NCBI GenBank assembly: GCA_019637155.1
Contig: JAHBWE010000031.1
Coordinates: 40,377-104,376 of the forward strand
DNA: 64,000 bases
Reading direction: 5' to 3'
From: Labilithrix sp.
GTDB taxonomy: Bacteria > Myxococcota_A > Polyangia > Polyangiales > Polyangiaceae
Made by a program: the position numbers and the translations under genes
Notes under the pieces: generated by a model
The model's input: only the letters and a program-made list of their open reading frames with translations
The model's database searches: none
What the model was told of the DNA's origin: nothing
In this document: piece after piece, positions 8,548 to 18,211 of the stretch
How positions within the stretch are numbered: position 1 is the first letter of the stretch
Layout: every line of letters begins with the position of its first letter

Positions 8548-10170
8548 TCAGCCCTTCTTCCGCCGCACCACCGAGAGGACCATCCCGAGGTCCTCTCGTC
8601 CGAGCTCGCGCGTGGCGACGAGGAGGCCGAGGTACGCGACGCCGAGGAGGGGGGCGACGGCGAGGGTGGCGAGCTTGCCGAAGGGCGGGGTGTAGAGGCC
8701 CGCGAACGCGGCGAGCGCGACGCACATGCCGACGCGGAGCGCGGTGAGCGCGGGGACGAACGCGCCGGCGGTGCGGCGCGCGGTGATCACGCCGACGACG
8801 AGCGCGAGCGAGAGCGCGGAGAGCACCGCCGTCGCCGACGCGATGAGCTGCGCCTTTCCGAAGATCGCGTCGGGCACGAGGACGCTGCACGCGCCGGCGA
8901 GGAGCGCGAGCGCGAGCGCGGTGAGCCCCATCGCCGCGCGCTCGCGGCCGAGGCTGACCAGGATCGTCGTCGTCAGGCTCAGCATCGCGAACGCGCCCTG
9001 GCCGAGGACGAGCACGCGCAGCGCCGGCGCGCCGGACGCCGCGACCTCCGGCGCGTACGCGAGCCGGATGAGCGGCTCCGGCATCGCGACGATGACGGAG
9101 ATCATGAGCCCGCACAGGATCGCGCCGATGCGCGCGCCGCGCGAGACGAGCTCGGCGACGCGTTTGTCGCCCTCCTCCTTCTTCGCCTTCGCGAGCATCG
9201 GGAAGAGCACCTGCGTCACGCTGAACAGGAACTGGAAGGGGAGGAACGCGAAGAGCTGGCAGGCGCGGTACACCGCGATCCACTGGTTCGCGGCGGTGCC
9301 CGGCTCGAGCAGCGCGCCGCCGGGCGCGACCGCGCCGTCGGCCTTCACCGCGGAGAGCGAGAGGAAGCGGCCGAGCAGGATGATGTCGGCCTGCATCAAG
9401 GCCTGGACGAAGAGCTGCGCGAGGATGACGGGCACGATGAGCCGCACGTACTCGCGCGCGGCCGGCACGCCGGCGGGCCGCTCGCCGCTCGGCAGCGCGG
9501 CGCCGGTCCCGGTCCACGTGAGCGCGAGGAGGAACACGCCGGTGGCGGCGAGCACGGTGCCGACCGTCGCGCCGAGCATGCCGGGGAGCGTGCCCGCCGC
9601 GCGCGCGATGCCGCCGCCGTTCTTCGCGAAGAACCAGCCGACGCCGATCATCGACGCGGTGCGGAGCGTGGCGGCGACGACGTTGAGCGACGCCTGCCGC
9701 GTGAACATGCGGCGGCCGTTGAGGTACCCGACGAGCGGCGCGTACACGCCGTACACCGCGAGCACGCCCGCGATCACGACGAGCGGCGTCAGGATCTCGG
9801 GCGCGCTCTGGAACGCGGTCACGACCGGCGCGGCGCCGAGCAGGAGCGCGGTCGCGAGCGCGGCGACGCCGAGGTGGACGCGGAGCGCGGCGCGGAACGC
9901 CTGGCGCTCGGCGTCACCCGCCGCGGCGGTGACGCGGCTCACGCCCTGGATCGAGCTCGTGACGACGACGTTGTTGAACACGTTCGACACCGCGAGCACG
10001 CGCGCGAGGGCGCCGTAGTCCGCGAGGCCGATCGCGCGCTGGAGGAGCGGCTGCTGCACGAAGCCGGTCACGAGGAAGTAGACGTTCGCCGCGAGCATCG
10101 CGAGGCCGCCGCGGCCCGCGCGCTTCTGCTCGTCTTCGTTGGCGGTGGCTTCTTTGGTCGCTTCGGTCAT
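8548..10170 (-). CDS. MOP-superfamily polysaccharide flippase (Wzx/MurJ-like)
   Basis: The 540-residue protein has a short charged cytoplasmic N-terminus and about twelve to fourteen hydrophobic helices, the pattern of polysaccharide or lipid-linked sugar flippases. The repeat-like first helices (NVYFLVTGFVQQPLLQRAIG and following) fit the oligosaccharide flippase family. It would move a lipid-linked glycan across the inner membrane. The start is the ATG at 10170, which overlaps the stop of the upstream lipoprotein gene as ATGA, indicating translational coupling; a much longer open frame upstream is the shadow of that gene. It is convergent with the sigma-54 activator (5-base gap). The glycan is not known. 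Confidence 0.82.
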   Translation of the reverse strand: MTEATKEATANEDEQKRAGRGGLAMLAANVYFLVTGFVQQPLLQRAIGLADYGALARVLAVSNVFNNVVVTSSIQGVSRVTAAAGDAERQAFRAALRVHLGVAALATALLLGAAPVVTAFQSAPEILTPLVVIAGVLAVYGVYAPLVGYLNGRRMFTRQASLNVVAATLRTASMIGVGWFFAKNGGGIARAAGTLPGMLGATVGTVLAATGVFLLALTWTGTGAALPSGERPAGVPAAREYVRLIVPVILAQLFVQALMQADIILLGRFLSLSAVKADGAVAPGGALLEPGTAANQWIAVYRACQLFAFLPFQFLFSVTQVLFPMLAKAKKEEGDKRVAELVSRGARIGAILCGLMISVIVAMPEPLIRLAYAPEVAASGAPALRVLVLGQGAFAMLSLTTTILVSLGRERAAMGLTALALALLAGACSVLVPDAIFGKAQLIASATAVLSALSLALVVGVITARRTAGAFVPALTALRVGMCVALAAFAGLYTPPFGKLATLAVAPLLGVAYLGLLVATRELGREDLGMVLSVVRRKKG

Positions 10171-11300
10171 GGCTTCGCGGGGAGGAACGCGACCGGCGCG
10201 CGCGGGAGCGAGAGCGAGCGGCCGGTCTCGGTCAGCTCGCAGGCGCCGGTGAGGGCGAGCTCGTGGACGAGGAACTGGTTCTGGACCGCGCGGCGATCGC
10301 CGACCCAGAGCGTCGAGCCGTGCCAGGTGAGGCCCTGGAGGTCGTAGCCCGGCGTGGGGCCGAGGACGGGAGACGCGTACGAGCGGAGGACCGCGCCGGT
10401 GTCGGGATCGAAGGTCACGATCGCGGTCGGGTTCACGCCCGGCTGCGGACCGGCCGCGATCGCGACGCCGCAGCCGGGGCGCACCGCGATCTCGGAGACG
10501 CTGCCGCCGAGCGCCCTCTCGGCGGCGAGCAGCTTCGTCGTCGACGTCGCGGTGTCGAAGCGCTCGATGCCGGCGTGCTCGTCGTCGTCCGCGTCGAAGC
10601 GGCCCGGCTCGGCGAGGAACAGCGCGCCGCCGAGCTCGACCATCGGGTTGAAGGGGTTCCGTCCGGCGAGGTCTATCGTCGCCTCGACCGTCCGCGTCGC
10701 GACGTCGATCCGGAGCATCTGCGAGGGGCGCGTCGACTGGAGCGGCGGCGTCGAGCGATCGTCGAGGCGCTCGAGCGCGACGAACGCCTTCGGGACGCCG
10801 CCGACGGGGACGACGCGCACCGACTCGGCCTGCGGGTTGCCGTCCTCGTCGAAGCTCGAGAGATCGAGGTCGCCGTCGACCTCGCCGTTTTTCACGAAGA
10901 CGAGCTTCGGCGTGTTGTAGAGCGCGACGAGGAGCGTCGCGTCGTCCACGCTCGCGACGTCGTGCGGGTTGGCGCGCGCGGTCGGCGTGCGGAACTCGAC
11001 GAGGTTCGTCTTCGCGCGCGGCGCTCCGCACGAGGGATCGAGCTCGAACACGAGGTCGCGATCGCGCGAGAGCCAGAACACGCGCCCGCGGTCGCCGACG
11101 AGCATCGGATCGTTTCCGAGGTCGACGCCGGTGGTGCGCTCGTCCTCGACGCAGCCGGGCGCATGACACGCGACGCTCGACTCGAAGTCGCTCGCCGCGA
11201 CGAGGAGCTCGGCCCCCGGGCAGCCGCCCGCCGCCTCGGTCGCGACCGTGTCGCTCTCGCAGGCGAAGAGGATGAGGAGGAGGGCGGGCGCCGAACGCAC
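10167..11300 (-). CDS. Secreted or lipid-anchored protein with a beta-propeller-like body
   Basis: The 377-residue protein has a short hydrophobic N-terminus followed by Cys (LFAC, C14), consistent with a lipoprotein. The body alternates short beta-like segments containing phrases such as VFWLSRDRDLVFELD, MLRIDVATRTVEATIDL and IVTFDPDTGAVLRSY. This resembles YncE or quinoprotein-like propellers that carry repeated blade sequences, but no catalytic residues were identified. The GTG at 11300 is the only start close to the signal peptide. It overlaps the flippase start by 4 bases and ends 35 bases past the minor-pilin operon's last gene on the same strand, so it may be read with that operon. Function is unknown. 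Confidence 0.7.
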   Translation of the reverse strand: MRSAPALLLILFACESDTVATEAAGGCPGAELLVAASDFESSVACHAPGCVEDERTTGVDLGNDPMLVGDRGRVFWLSRDRDLVFELDPSCGAPRAKTNLVEFRTPTARANPHDVASVDDATLLVALYNTPKLVFVKNGEVDGDLDLSSFDEDGNPQAESVRVVPVGGVPKAFVALERLDDRSTPPLQSTRPSQMLRIDVATRTVEATIDLAGRNPFNPMVELGGALFLAEPGRFDADDDEHAGIERFDTATSTTKLLAAERALGGSVSEIAVRPGCGVAIAAGPQPGVNPTAIVTFDPDTGAVLRSYASPVLGPTPGYDLQGLTWHGSTLWVGDRRAVQNQFLVHELALTGACELTETGRSLSLPRAPVAFLPAKP

Positions 11301-11335
11301 GCCGCTCTATTACCCCAAAGCGGTGGTCTCGCGAC

Positions 11336-11842
11336 TCAGAACATGTTCTTGGGGTCGAGCGGCTTCCCATCCGGCCCACGCCCAGCCTTGCGATACGCCT
11401 CGTCGGGCGTCATCGACGGGGCGGGGGGCGGCGGCGTGACGTCACGGACTCTCATCGAGCTCCGCGCAGCGTCCTTGTACGAAACGGTGACTTCGATGTG
11501 GAGGCGCCGGTTCGGCTCCTTCGGCGGGACGGCGTCTTCGAACGTCGTCTTCTGGGCGCCGGCGACGATCTTCGCGTCTTGCACGTGCGCGCGGACGTAG
11601 TTCGAGAGCTCCTCCGGCAAGAGCCGGCTCCGGACCTCCACCATGTCCGTGATGCGATAGACGATGGACGAGTCCCGCGGAAGGACGAGGCCGAAGGCGT
11701 TCTCGTGCCCTTCGGGGAACTCGCCCTCGCGGAGGTGATCTTTCGGTTTGCCCGCGTCGACCTCGGGGGGTGGCGGTGGCTTCTTGCAAGCGGCGGCGAG
11801 GAGCGCCGCCGCGAGGATGGTCACTGCAGAACGAGCGCCCAT
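11336..11842 (-). CDS. Small lipoprotein, last gene of the minor-pilin operon
   Basis: The 168-residue protein has a clear lipoprotein signal (LLAAAC) followed by KK and a Pro run. The mature part holds a predicted mixed alpha/beta region (SSIVYRITDMVEVRSRLL, then EELSNYVRAHV) and a Pro-rich C-terminus. No family was recognised. Its ATG at 11842 lies inside the 3' end of pilY1, a 22-base overlap that ties its translation to PilY1. Some pilus loci end with accessory genes that stabilise or secrete the pilus tip, so a role with PilY1 is an inference from position only. Confidence 0.75.
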   Translation of the reverse strand: MGARSAVTILAAALLAAACKKPPPPPEVDAGKPKDHLREGEFPEGHENAFGLVLPRDSSIVYRITDMVEVRSRLLPEELSNYVRAHVQDAKIVAGAQKTTFEDAVPPKEPNRRLHIEVTVSYKDAARSSMRVRDVTPPPPAPSMTPDEAYRKAGRGPDGKPLDPKNMF

Positions 11843-14800
11843 GAATCGACTTTCGTCGCTTGCTTCGGGAGCGGTCGCGAGACCGACTTGCGGTCCGCCT
11901 GCGTGTTCCTGCCGGCGCCGCCGGGGCGGGTGATGCCGAACGTGAGGCTGTAGGATGACGAGGCGACGGATTGGTAGCCCATGTTGCCGTATTCGTCGGT
12001 TGCGGCGTCTTCCGAGCATGCGGAGGATGCGGTCAGCGTCACGCCGGGGATGATGTCGCTGATCGGCTGGCCGATGCTGTCGACGGGGATCACGTTCGCG
12101 ACCTTCGATGCGCCCGGAGCACATAGCCCCGTGACCGAATCGATGTCGGTGTCCTGGCACCACTCGGGCCGGCCGCCGCTCGTCGGATCGCCGTCGGTGA
12201 ACGGCGCGGTGTAGTGGAGGCCCCAGAGCTTGGTGAGGCCAAGGCCGGTGCAGATGGCGGAGCCCGTGGCGGGCTGGCGCGGCTGATACGACGCGAAGTA
12301 GAGGATGCGGTCGAAGACGGTCATCGGGCCGGTGACGCGCTCGGAGTTGGGGAGCACCTGCCACCAGAGCGTGCTGGCCTTCGGGAAGGAGCTCGCGTCG
12401 CGGACCTCGCGGATCGAGAAGACGTAGTTGGTGTCGCTGCTCGCGACCATGCTCTCCTGATCGCCGGTAGCCACATTGATGATGAGGCTCCCGGACTCGT
12501 CGAGCGAGAGGACCGGCGGGACCTGGATGGGGTGGCCGGCGAGCCCCGGAGTGGCGGCCGTCGTCACGGCATAGAGGTCCGAGAAGAGGTTCATGCGCCA
12601 CCTTCGCGGGTCCGTGCTCGTGAAGTCGATGCGCCAGAGCGTGCCGTCGGCGTCGCCGATGAACGCCTTCTGGATCGGAACGCCGACCTGGTCCGGGAAG
12701 ACGACGGGCGTGCCGACCATCGGCGAGTCGAGCGGGGTGTCGATCATCTTCAGCGAGGCGCCGATGAGGGCGGGGACGTCCTGATTGGCGCGCCCGAAGT
12801 GCGCGATGATCTCGCCGTTGTCGAGGCGGACGACCGTGACGCCGCGTCCCGGCACGGGCTGCGTGCAGTCGCCTCGCGCCCACCTGCGGACGTCCGTACG
12901 CGGCGTGCGGTCGGAGTAGTCCGCGCCGGACTCGTCGGGGGTCGTGGGCTTCGCGCGGCGCGGGCAGGTCTGGCCAGTGATCGGCGGCTCGTCGTAGCCG
13001 CCGGGGAGGATCGCGATCCCGACTTGGCGATCGACGTCGGCCGCGTCACGGATGACGACGGTCCCGACGGCGGGCGTCGACGTGTGCTTGCCGAACAGCG
13101 CGACCATCGGCGTGTTGCCGATGGTCGACCTGCGGATCTCCTTGGCCGGGTCGGTGGCGCTCGCCTGCGGCACGTCGGTGAGCTGCCACAGGAAGTGCGG
13201 ACCCCTCATCGCCGCGCTGCCCGTGTCGCCGCTCGTCGAGACCTGGGCGATGTCGTTCGACGTCGGCGTCTGGTGGTTCGCCGTGCAGTCACCGCCGCAG
13301 TCCGCGTCGGTCACGTTGAGGGCGTAGTAGCCGCCCGTCGTTCCGATCCCGGCGACCAGCGTGGAGTGCCACTGCGAGGCGGCCTGCGTACCGGCCGCGG
13401 GGCGATCCCAGACCGTCTCACGCACGACGGGCGTGCCGTCGAGGAGGATCTGGTTGCCGCCGGGGTAGTTCGAGGCGAGGCGCGGAAGGACCGCCGGCGG
13501 GACGAACGCCCAGAGCTCGTGCTTCGCGTCCGTGCCGCCTTCATCGAGCGCCTTGAACGCGTGGAGGATGCCGTCGGTGGTTGCGGCGTAGAGGACCGTC
13601 CTCCGCGCGGCGCGGTTCGCCTGGTAGTCGCGGAAGCCGTCTTCACGGAGGAGGCTCTGCGGCGGCGGAACGATGGCGGGGTTGGCGTGATAGACGGCGC
13701 CGAGCGCAGCGCAGCGCGCGACGCAGACCTCGCCGGACGGGCACGTGGCCGGCAGCGCATGCGGGACGCACGAGTCGCCCGAGATCGAGCATTTGCCCGG
13801 CTCCGACTCGGACGTGCGGCACCGGACGTTGAAGTCGTAGCCGCGGAAGCTGAGGGGGGTCGGAACCGCGGTCGCAAACCCCCATACCACCGACGTGCAC
13901 TCGGCTGGTCCTGCCGCACCGTCGAGCGCAGGGATCAACGTGGTGCCGCGGTCGATGCGGCCGCCGGTCTGTACCGCGCGACCACGCTTGCACGTGTGTT
14001 CGGTGATGCCGAGCGCTGCCGGCCACGCGGGGGGGAAGCTGAGAGGGGCGGGCATCGCGACCTCGGTTCCGCCGTAGGTCGGGGCCCCGCCGCCGGGCTT
14101 GGTGATGGGATCGGCGCCGGTCGACGACGGTGTTCCGGCGTTGGCGTACGGACGAACGGACGCGCTCGAGTCGATCGAGGTATCGCCGGCGTCGCCCGCA
14201 ACGACCGAGAGGAAGAAGCGCGCGTTGTCCTCGGTCTGCTTCGCCAGGTTCTCGGACATGAAGTCGCCCTTGCTGGCGAGCTGGCTATCGTCGGGGAGAG
14301 AGGCGAGCTTCCCGGTGATAGGGTCGTTCTTGCATACGAACCGTGTGCGGTCGATCTCGCCGGACCACGGGCGCTGGGAGCTCGGGATGAACGTACCGTG
14401 GAACTGGCCGGCGACGGCGGTGGGCGACGCCGCGGTCGCGGAAGCCGAGAAGCGAGTCGACGGAGACATCACGGGGATCGTCTTCGTGCTCGCGCTGCGG
14501 ATGATGTTCGCCATGATGCGGCCGAACGCGAGGACGATGTCGGCCTGCGACTCTGCGAAGAACGCGCTCGTCTCGGACCCCGCGAGCGCGAGCTCGTTCA
14601 GCTTGCAACACGCGTAGCCGGTCGTGCCCTCCGTCGGCGGTGGGGTGCAAGCCGCCTGCATCGCGAGCGCAGCGTCGTGGTCGCTGCTTGCGGAGGCGGC
14701 CACCTGGTCGAACCATCCCTTGCACGAGGTGACGCCGGTGGGGAGGCCCTCGGCAGGGCCGCCCGCCACGCCGTTCACGGAGAAGCCGATCACGAAGGTG

Positions 14801-16083
14801 GTGACCTTCTTCAGCGGGTCCGTCGCGGTGAACATGTCGTTCGCGATGACGGAGCCGCGCTCGTACGGACAGTCCGTCCCGGCGCAGCCGCCCGCGCCAC
14901 GGAGATCGAGGTTCGGGGCGCCGTCGGTGAGGAGGACGATGTACTTGTCGCGGCAGCCGTACGGATCGCTCCGCGGCCCCGCCGGATCGTCCCAGAGGAA
15001 GGTGCGCGCGTCGTCGAGCATCCCGTCGATCGGCGTCGCACCCCATGGACGCGACGCGAGGAGCACCTGCTGGACGTGCTCGTTCTGCGCGCCGAGCTCG
15101 TAGAGGTTCGCGTCGGGGTCCGGGAAGGGGACCAAGCGTCCCTCCCACGGCGGCGCGCCCCGGTTGCGCGCGCCGACCTCTTGTGGGGTGAACGGGCAGG
15201 GCGGGGCGGTCGTCGGCCTGCCGCGAGTCCAACCGATCTCCGGGAAGACGGTGACGGGGCAGTCTGCGTCCGTCGCGATGCACGTGCGGGTGTTGTAGTC
15301 GGCGCTAGTGGAGCGTCGGTGGTAGCTCCACGTGCCGGTGAACGGGTTCGCGATGTCGATGTACGTGTTGCTGCCGCTCGTGGTCACGCCCGTGAAGCCT
15401 GACGTGTCGCTGTCGAACATCATGAGCGCGAAGCGCGCAAAGTCGCGCGCGACGTCGAGCTGCCCGTCGTTCGTCTGCTCGAACGTGCATCGGCTCAGCC
15501 CCGACGCATCCGTCGCGATGAGCCCGTTGTTGATCGAGTTGTAGAGGACGCTTGCGAGCGCGTTGTCGGGGAAGTCCGTGGCGAGGCCGCCGGCTCCGAG
15601 GCCGTTGGGGCCGACGCCGTTGGGAGAGCTCGCGCCCGGGAGGTGCCACGGCGTGATCGCGCAGGCGTTCGCCGGCGAGTTGCCGGAGGTCGGCTGGTGG
15701 TACGGGATCGCGTAGCCGACGTCGTACGGCGGCTGGTTGTTGATCTTGTAGATCTGGGCGAACGGTTCCGTCGCGCCGCGCGGCCTCGCCGCGCAGCTGA
15801 AGAACGGCTGGATGTTGCCGGTGAGCGCCTGGAGCAGCATGCCCCAGCGGTTCGGCTCGCTCATGACGCCGTGGTCGCACAGCGTTCCCGGATCCTCGCC
15901 GGGGAGCTTGTTGTTCGGCATGCGCTCCATCGAGCCGGAGTTGTCGACGAGGAGCAGGACGTCCGGCAGAGGACGGCTCGACGTCCCCGCGACCTGCGCG
16001 TGGGCGGCTCCGGAGAGCGAGAGCGCAGCAGAGCCGACGACGAGAGCGGCGAGACGAGCCGAGCGGAACGAATGGCGTTGCAC
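11821..16083 (-). CDS. pilY1: PilY1-type type IV pilus tip protein with VWA domain
   Basis: The 1420-residue protein has a Sec signal peptide ending near AHA-Q (about residue 30), a von Willebrand A-like domain opening with DVLLLVDNSGSM (the DxSxS metal site at 47-51), and a C-terminal half resembling the PilY1/PilC beta-propeller, with a blade sequence GDADGTLWRIDF typical of the family. Many Cys-containing loops sit between. PilY1 caps or primes the type IV pilus and modulates its adhesion and retraction; in Myxococcus xanthus it works with minor pilins FimU, PilV, PilW and PilX, the same gene order as here. The GTG at 16083 is chosen because AGGAGG lies 7 bases upstream. It follows pilX by 17 bases. 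Ligand specificity cannot be read from sequence. Confidence 0.92.
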   Translation of the reverse strand: MQRHSFRSARLAALVVGSAALSLSGAAHAQVAGTSSRPLPDVLLLVDNSGSMERMPNNKLPGEDPGTLCDHGVMSEPNRWGMLLQALTGNIQPFFSCAARPRGATEPFAQIYKINNQPPYDVGYAIPYHQPTSGNSPANACAITPWHLPGASSPNGVGPNGLGAGGLATDFPDNALASVLYNSINNGLIATDASGLSRCTFEQTNDGQLDVARDFARFALMMFDSDTSGFTGVTTSGSNTYIDIANPFTGTWSYHRRSTSADYNTRTCIATDADCPVTVFPEIGWTRGRPTTAPPCPFTPQEVGARNRGAPPWEGRLVPFPDPDANLYELGAQNEHVQQVLLASRPWGATPIDGMLDDARTFLWDDPAGPRSDPYGCRDKYIVLLTDGAPNLDLRGAGGCAGTDCPYERGSVIANDMFTATDPLKKVTTFVIGFSVNGVAGGPAEGLPTGVTSCKGWFDQVAASASSDHDAALAMQAACTPPPTEGTTGYACCKLNELALAGSETSAFFAESQADIVLAFGRIMANIIRSASTKTIPVMSPSTRFSASATAASPTAVAGQFHGTFIPSSQRPWSGEIDRTRFVCKNDPITGKLASLPDDSQLASKGDFMSENLAKQTEDNARFFLSVVAGDAGDTSIDSSASVRPYANAGTPSSTGADPITKPGGGAPTYGGTEVAMPAPLSFPPAWPAALGITEHTCKRGRAVQTGGRIDRGTTLIPALDGAAGPAECTSVVWGFATAVPTPLSFRGYDFNVRCRTSESEPGKCSISGDSCVPHALPATCPSGEVCVARCAALGAVYHANPAIVPPPQSLLREDGFRDYQANRAARRTVLYAATTDGILHAFKALDEGGTDAKHELWAFVPPAVLPRLASNYPGGNQILLDGTPVVRETVWDRPAAGTQAASQWHSTLVAGIGTTGGYYALNVTDADCGGDCTANHQTPTSNDIAQVSTSGDTGSAAMRGPHFLWQLTDVPQASATDPAKEIRRSTIGNTPMVALFGKHTSTPAVGTVVIRDAADVDRQVGIAILPGGYDEPPITGQTCPRRAKPTTPDESGADYSDRTPRTDVRRWARGDCTQPVPGRGVTVVRLDNGEIIAHFGRANQDVPALIGASLKMIDTPLDSPMVGTPVVFPDQVGVPIQKAFIGDADGTLWRIDFTSTDPRRWRMNLFSDLYAVTTAATPGLAGHPIQVPPVLSLDESGSLIINVATGDQESMVASSDTNYVFSIREVRDASSFPKASTLWWQVLPNSERVTGPMTVFDRILYFASYQPRQPATGSAICTGLGLTKLWGLHYTAPFTDGDPTSGGRPEWCQDTDIDSVTGLCAPGASKVANVIPVDSIGQPISDIIPGVTLTASSACSEDAATDEYGNMGYQSVASSSYSLTFGITRPGGAGRNTQADRKSVSRPLPKQATKVDSWALVLQ

Positions 16084-16090
16084 GGTTGGT

Positions 16091-16096
16091 CCTCCT
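16091..16096 (-). promoter_or_regulatory. Strong Shine-Dalgarno of pilY1
   Basis: AGGAGG on the minus strand, 7 bases before the GTG at 16083. It is the best match to the anti-SD sequence noticed in this operon and decides the pilY1 start. Confidence 0.8.
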
Positions 16097-16100
16097 CAGT

Positions 16101-16826
16101 TCACTGCATGTAGGGGCCGACGACGAGGCGTCCGCGCCCGACGACGATGGAGTGAGCGGGTTGCATCACACCGCCCACGGCTGCTGGACGCATCTCCGCG
16201 AACACGGTAGCGCGGATCACGGTGAAGACCGGCGGCGGGCCTGCCGCGGAAGAGACCGAGTATCCGGCCGGCGCAGCCCAGTCGATCGGATTGGTGAGCT
16301 CGACCCGGATGTTGGCGTAGCTCTGCACCTCGCCGAAGCTCTGGTTCGAGAAAGGTATCGTGTACGGCGGAGCGTTGTAGCCGTCTGGCGGCGTGCTGGG
16401 GTCGGGGTAGTTGTTCGGGTCTTCGGAGTAGGGTTTCATCGACTTCGGCGTCAGAGTGAGGCACGCCTCCGCGACGCGGTCGCGAATCGAGCTTCCGCCG
16501 GAGGTGAGCGGCTTCGAGGTCGTGCAATCCACCCTCGAACTGACGCGCACCGCCGCGTCCGCCATCATGTCGTTCATGACGACGCGCGCGTTGCGCGGCG
16601 TGAGCATCGACGCCGTCATCGTGACCGCGAGCTCCGCCGCGTGCTGTCCCTGCGCGGCCTGACGCCCATGACCGGCCGCGCGGACCTGCTGCGCGGTCCC
16701 CGCCAGGCTCCAGGCGCCCATCGCCGCGAGGAGCCCGAGCGTGATCGCGACGATGAAGAGCGCGGCGCCGCCGGCGCGACGACGGGCCCGAGCGCGGCGA
16801 AGTGCGATCGGTCGAGTGGTGGCCAT
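16101..16826 (-). CDS. pilX: PilX-like minor pilin assembly protein
   Basis: The 241-residue protein has a very basic start (RRARARRRAGG) followed directly by a long hydrophobic helix (AALFIVAITLGLLAAMGAWSL), the arrangement of PilX/GspK-type proteins. The glycine before the helix is a possible prepilin peptidase site, although the classic G-FxxxE is not present, which is usual for PilX. The rest carries a conserved-looking Cys pair and Pro/Asn-rich region. It lies between pilW and pilY1; pilW ends as TGATG across this ATG at 16826, a one-base overlap. In known pili PilX bridges PilY1 to the minor pilins. The assignment rests on topology and gene order. Confidence 0.82.
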   Translation of the reverse strand: MATTRPIALRRARARRRAGGAALFIVAITLGLLAAMGAWSLAGTAQQVRAAGHGRQAAQGQHAAELAVTMTASMLTPRNARVVMNDMMADAAVRVSSRVDCTTSKPLTSGGSSIRDRVAEACLTLTPKSMKPYSEDPNNYPDPSTPPDGYNAPPYTIPFSNQSFGEVQSYANIRVELTNPIDWAAPAGYSVSSAAGPPPVFTVIRATVFAEMRPAAVGGVMQPAHSIVVGRGRLVVGPYMQ

Positions 16827-18211
16827 CAGTAGAATGCCCCCGCCTGGTTGGTGAGCGCGACCTCGGAGACGACCGTGCGGACGCGCGCGAACTTCCTGCA
16901 AGGTGTAGCGGTGTCGACGCAGACGCGGGCCCTGGAGGTCGCCACGCCCGTGGGAAGATCGACCTCACGGTCGGCCACGGCGGCGCGGATGGCGAGGCGG
17001 AACCGAACGGAGCGTACGCGCTGCGGCCCGGGCTGCCCCGGCAGGATGCTGTTGGGGCCGTTCGTCGCGTTGAAGATGCTTCCGTTCCCGTTGTCCGTGT
17101 CCATGTCGTAGACGACATGGCGCGCGGCGCCAGTGGCGCCGGGAACGTCGAGGACGATCCCGAACTTGAGGTCGGTCGCGTACTCGGCGATGACCTCGGG
17201 CGGACCGACGGCCACGCCGTCGAAGTCGATCACCTGACGCACGAGATCGACCTTGGCCACCTGGCCGAGGCCGGGCTCGGTGTGGAAGCTCGCGTTCATC
17301 GACTCGGTCGCCAGCGCGAGCCTCCAGACGACGCGCGAGAGCGGCGCGATGGTGACGCGACCGCCTTCGCTCGAGCCACAGCCGCGCGCGACGCCGCCGG
17401 CCGGGTTCTCGTAGGAGTCGCCGCCGACACCCGACCCGCTGTTCGCGTAGAGGACGCCGCGCAGGTTCGTGTCGCCGGAGACCGTGACCGCGAGCCTCCC
17501 TCCGGCCACATCGACGTTGCAGACCGGGACGTAGTGGTGGCACCCGATCGCGTCCGTCACCTGCGCGAGGAACCTCCTGCCCGCGACGGGCTGGAAGGCG
17601 GTCCTCGCGTTGTTGCGAAAGCGAGTATCGTCGTAGGGGACCGAAGCCGACATTCCCGCGAGCTGGTAGACCGCGGCGTCGGCGTTGGGATCGAGGGTGA
17701 TCGTCTGCGCGTTCGCGCAGCCGCCGCCCGCGCCGGCGTTCATCGTGATCGTCCCGCTGTACGCGTCGTCGCTCGTCATGTTGCCGACGATCTCGACCGC
17801 GTCGGGAACGATGCCGACGTCCGTGAGCGGCGCCGGGACACCGAACTGGGTCGAGCCCACGTCGATGCGCAGGCCGCGCAGTCGGAGGATTCCGGCGTAG
17901 CGGGCGACGTTGGCATCGCCGTCGGGGACGTTCGCGAGGCGCGCGACCTTCGGGTCGAGCACGATGTTCGGGGTCGACATGAAGGACGCGCGCGAGAGGT
18001 CCTGCCGCAGGCGATCCGCCCCCATGCGGAGCGCCATCTCGGTCGACGACGTCCTTACCTCCTCGTGGAAGGTGAGGGTCGCCGAGCGGGCGAGGGCGAC
18101 CGACGCGAGGGCGACGATGAGGCCCATGACGAGCGCGACCATCAGCTCGGTGAGCGTGAAGCCGCGCGCGCGCGCGCGCCTGAGGCTGGTCTTGCGACGG
18201 GGGATGCTCAT
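16826..18211 (-). CDS. pilW: PilW-like minor pilin
   Basis: The 461-residue protein opens with basic residues and a class III prepilin site, RGFTLTELMVALVMGL, with the cleavage Gly, following Phe and +5 Glu. A long C-terminal region contains several Cys and Gly-rich stretches, longer than most pilins, as is usual for PilW. It is likely cleaved and methylated by PilD and placed in the pilus priming complex. The ATG at 18211 overlaps the pilV stop by 4 bases. It is the third gene of the minor-pilin operon. Confidence 0.88.
   Translation of the reverse strand: MSIPRRKTSLRRARARGFTLTELMVALVMGLIVALASVALARSATLTFHEEVRTSSTEMALRMGADRLRQDLSRASFMSTPNIVLDPKVARLANVPDGDANVARYAGILRLRGLRIDVGSTQFGVPAPLTDVGIVPDAVEIVGNMTSDDAYSGTITMNAGAGGGCANAQTITLDPNADAAVYQLAGMSASVPYDDTRFRNNARTAFQPVAGRRFLAQVTDAIGCHHYVPVCNVDVAGGRLAVTVSGDTNLRGVLYANSGSGVGGDSYENPAGGVARGCGSSEGGRVTIAPLSRVVWRLALATESMNASFHTEPGLGQVAKVDLVRQVIDFDGVAVGPPEVIAEYATDLKFGIVLDVPGATGAARHVVYDMDTDNGNGSIFNATNGPNSILPGQPGPQRVRSVRFRLAIRAAVADREVDLPTGVATSRARVCVDTATPCRKFARVRTVVSEVALTNQAGAFY

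Noticed and set aside
6739..10347. Plus-strand open frame of 1202 codons
   Set aside because: Spans the FHA activator in the wrong frame and the flippase in antisense; Arg-rich and without motifs.
12214..15402. Plus-strand open frame of 1062 codons
   Set aside because: Antisense shadow of pilY1, which has a signal peptide, VWA site and strong SD.
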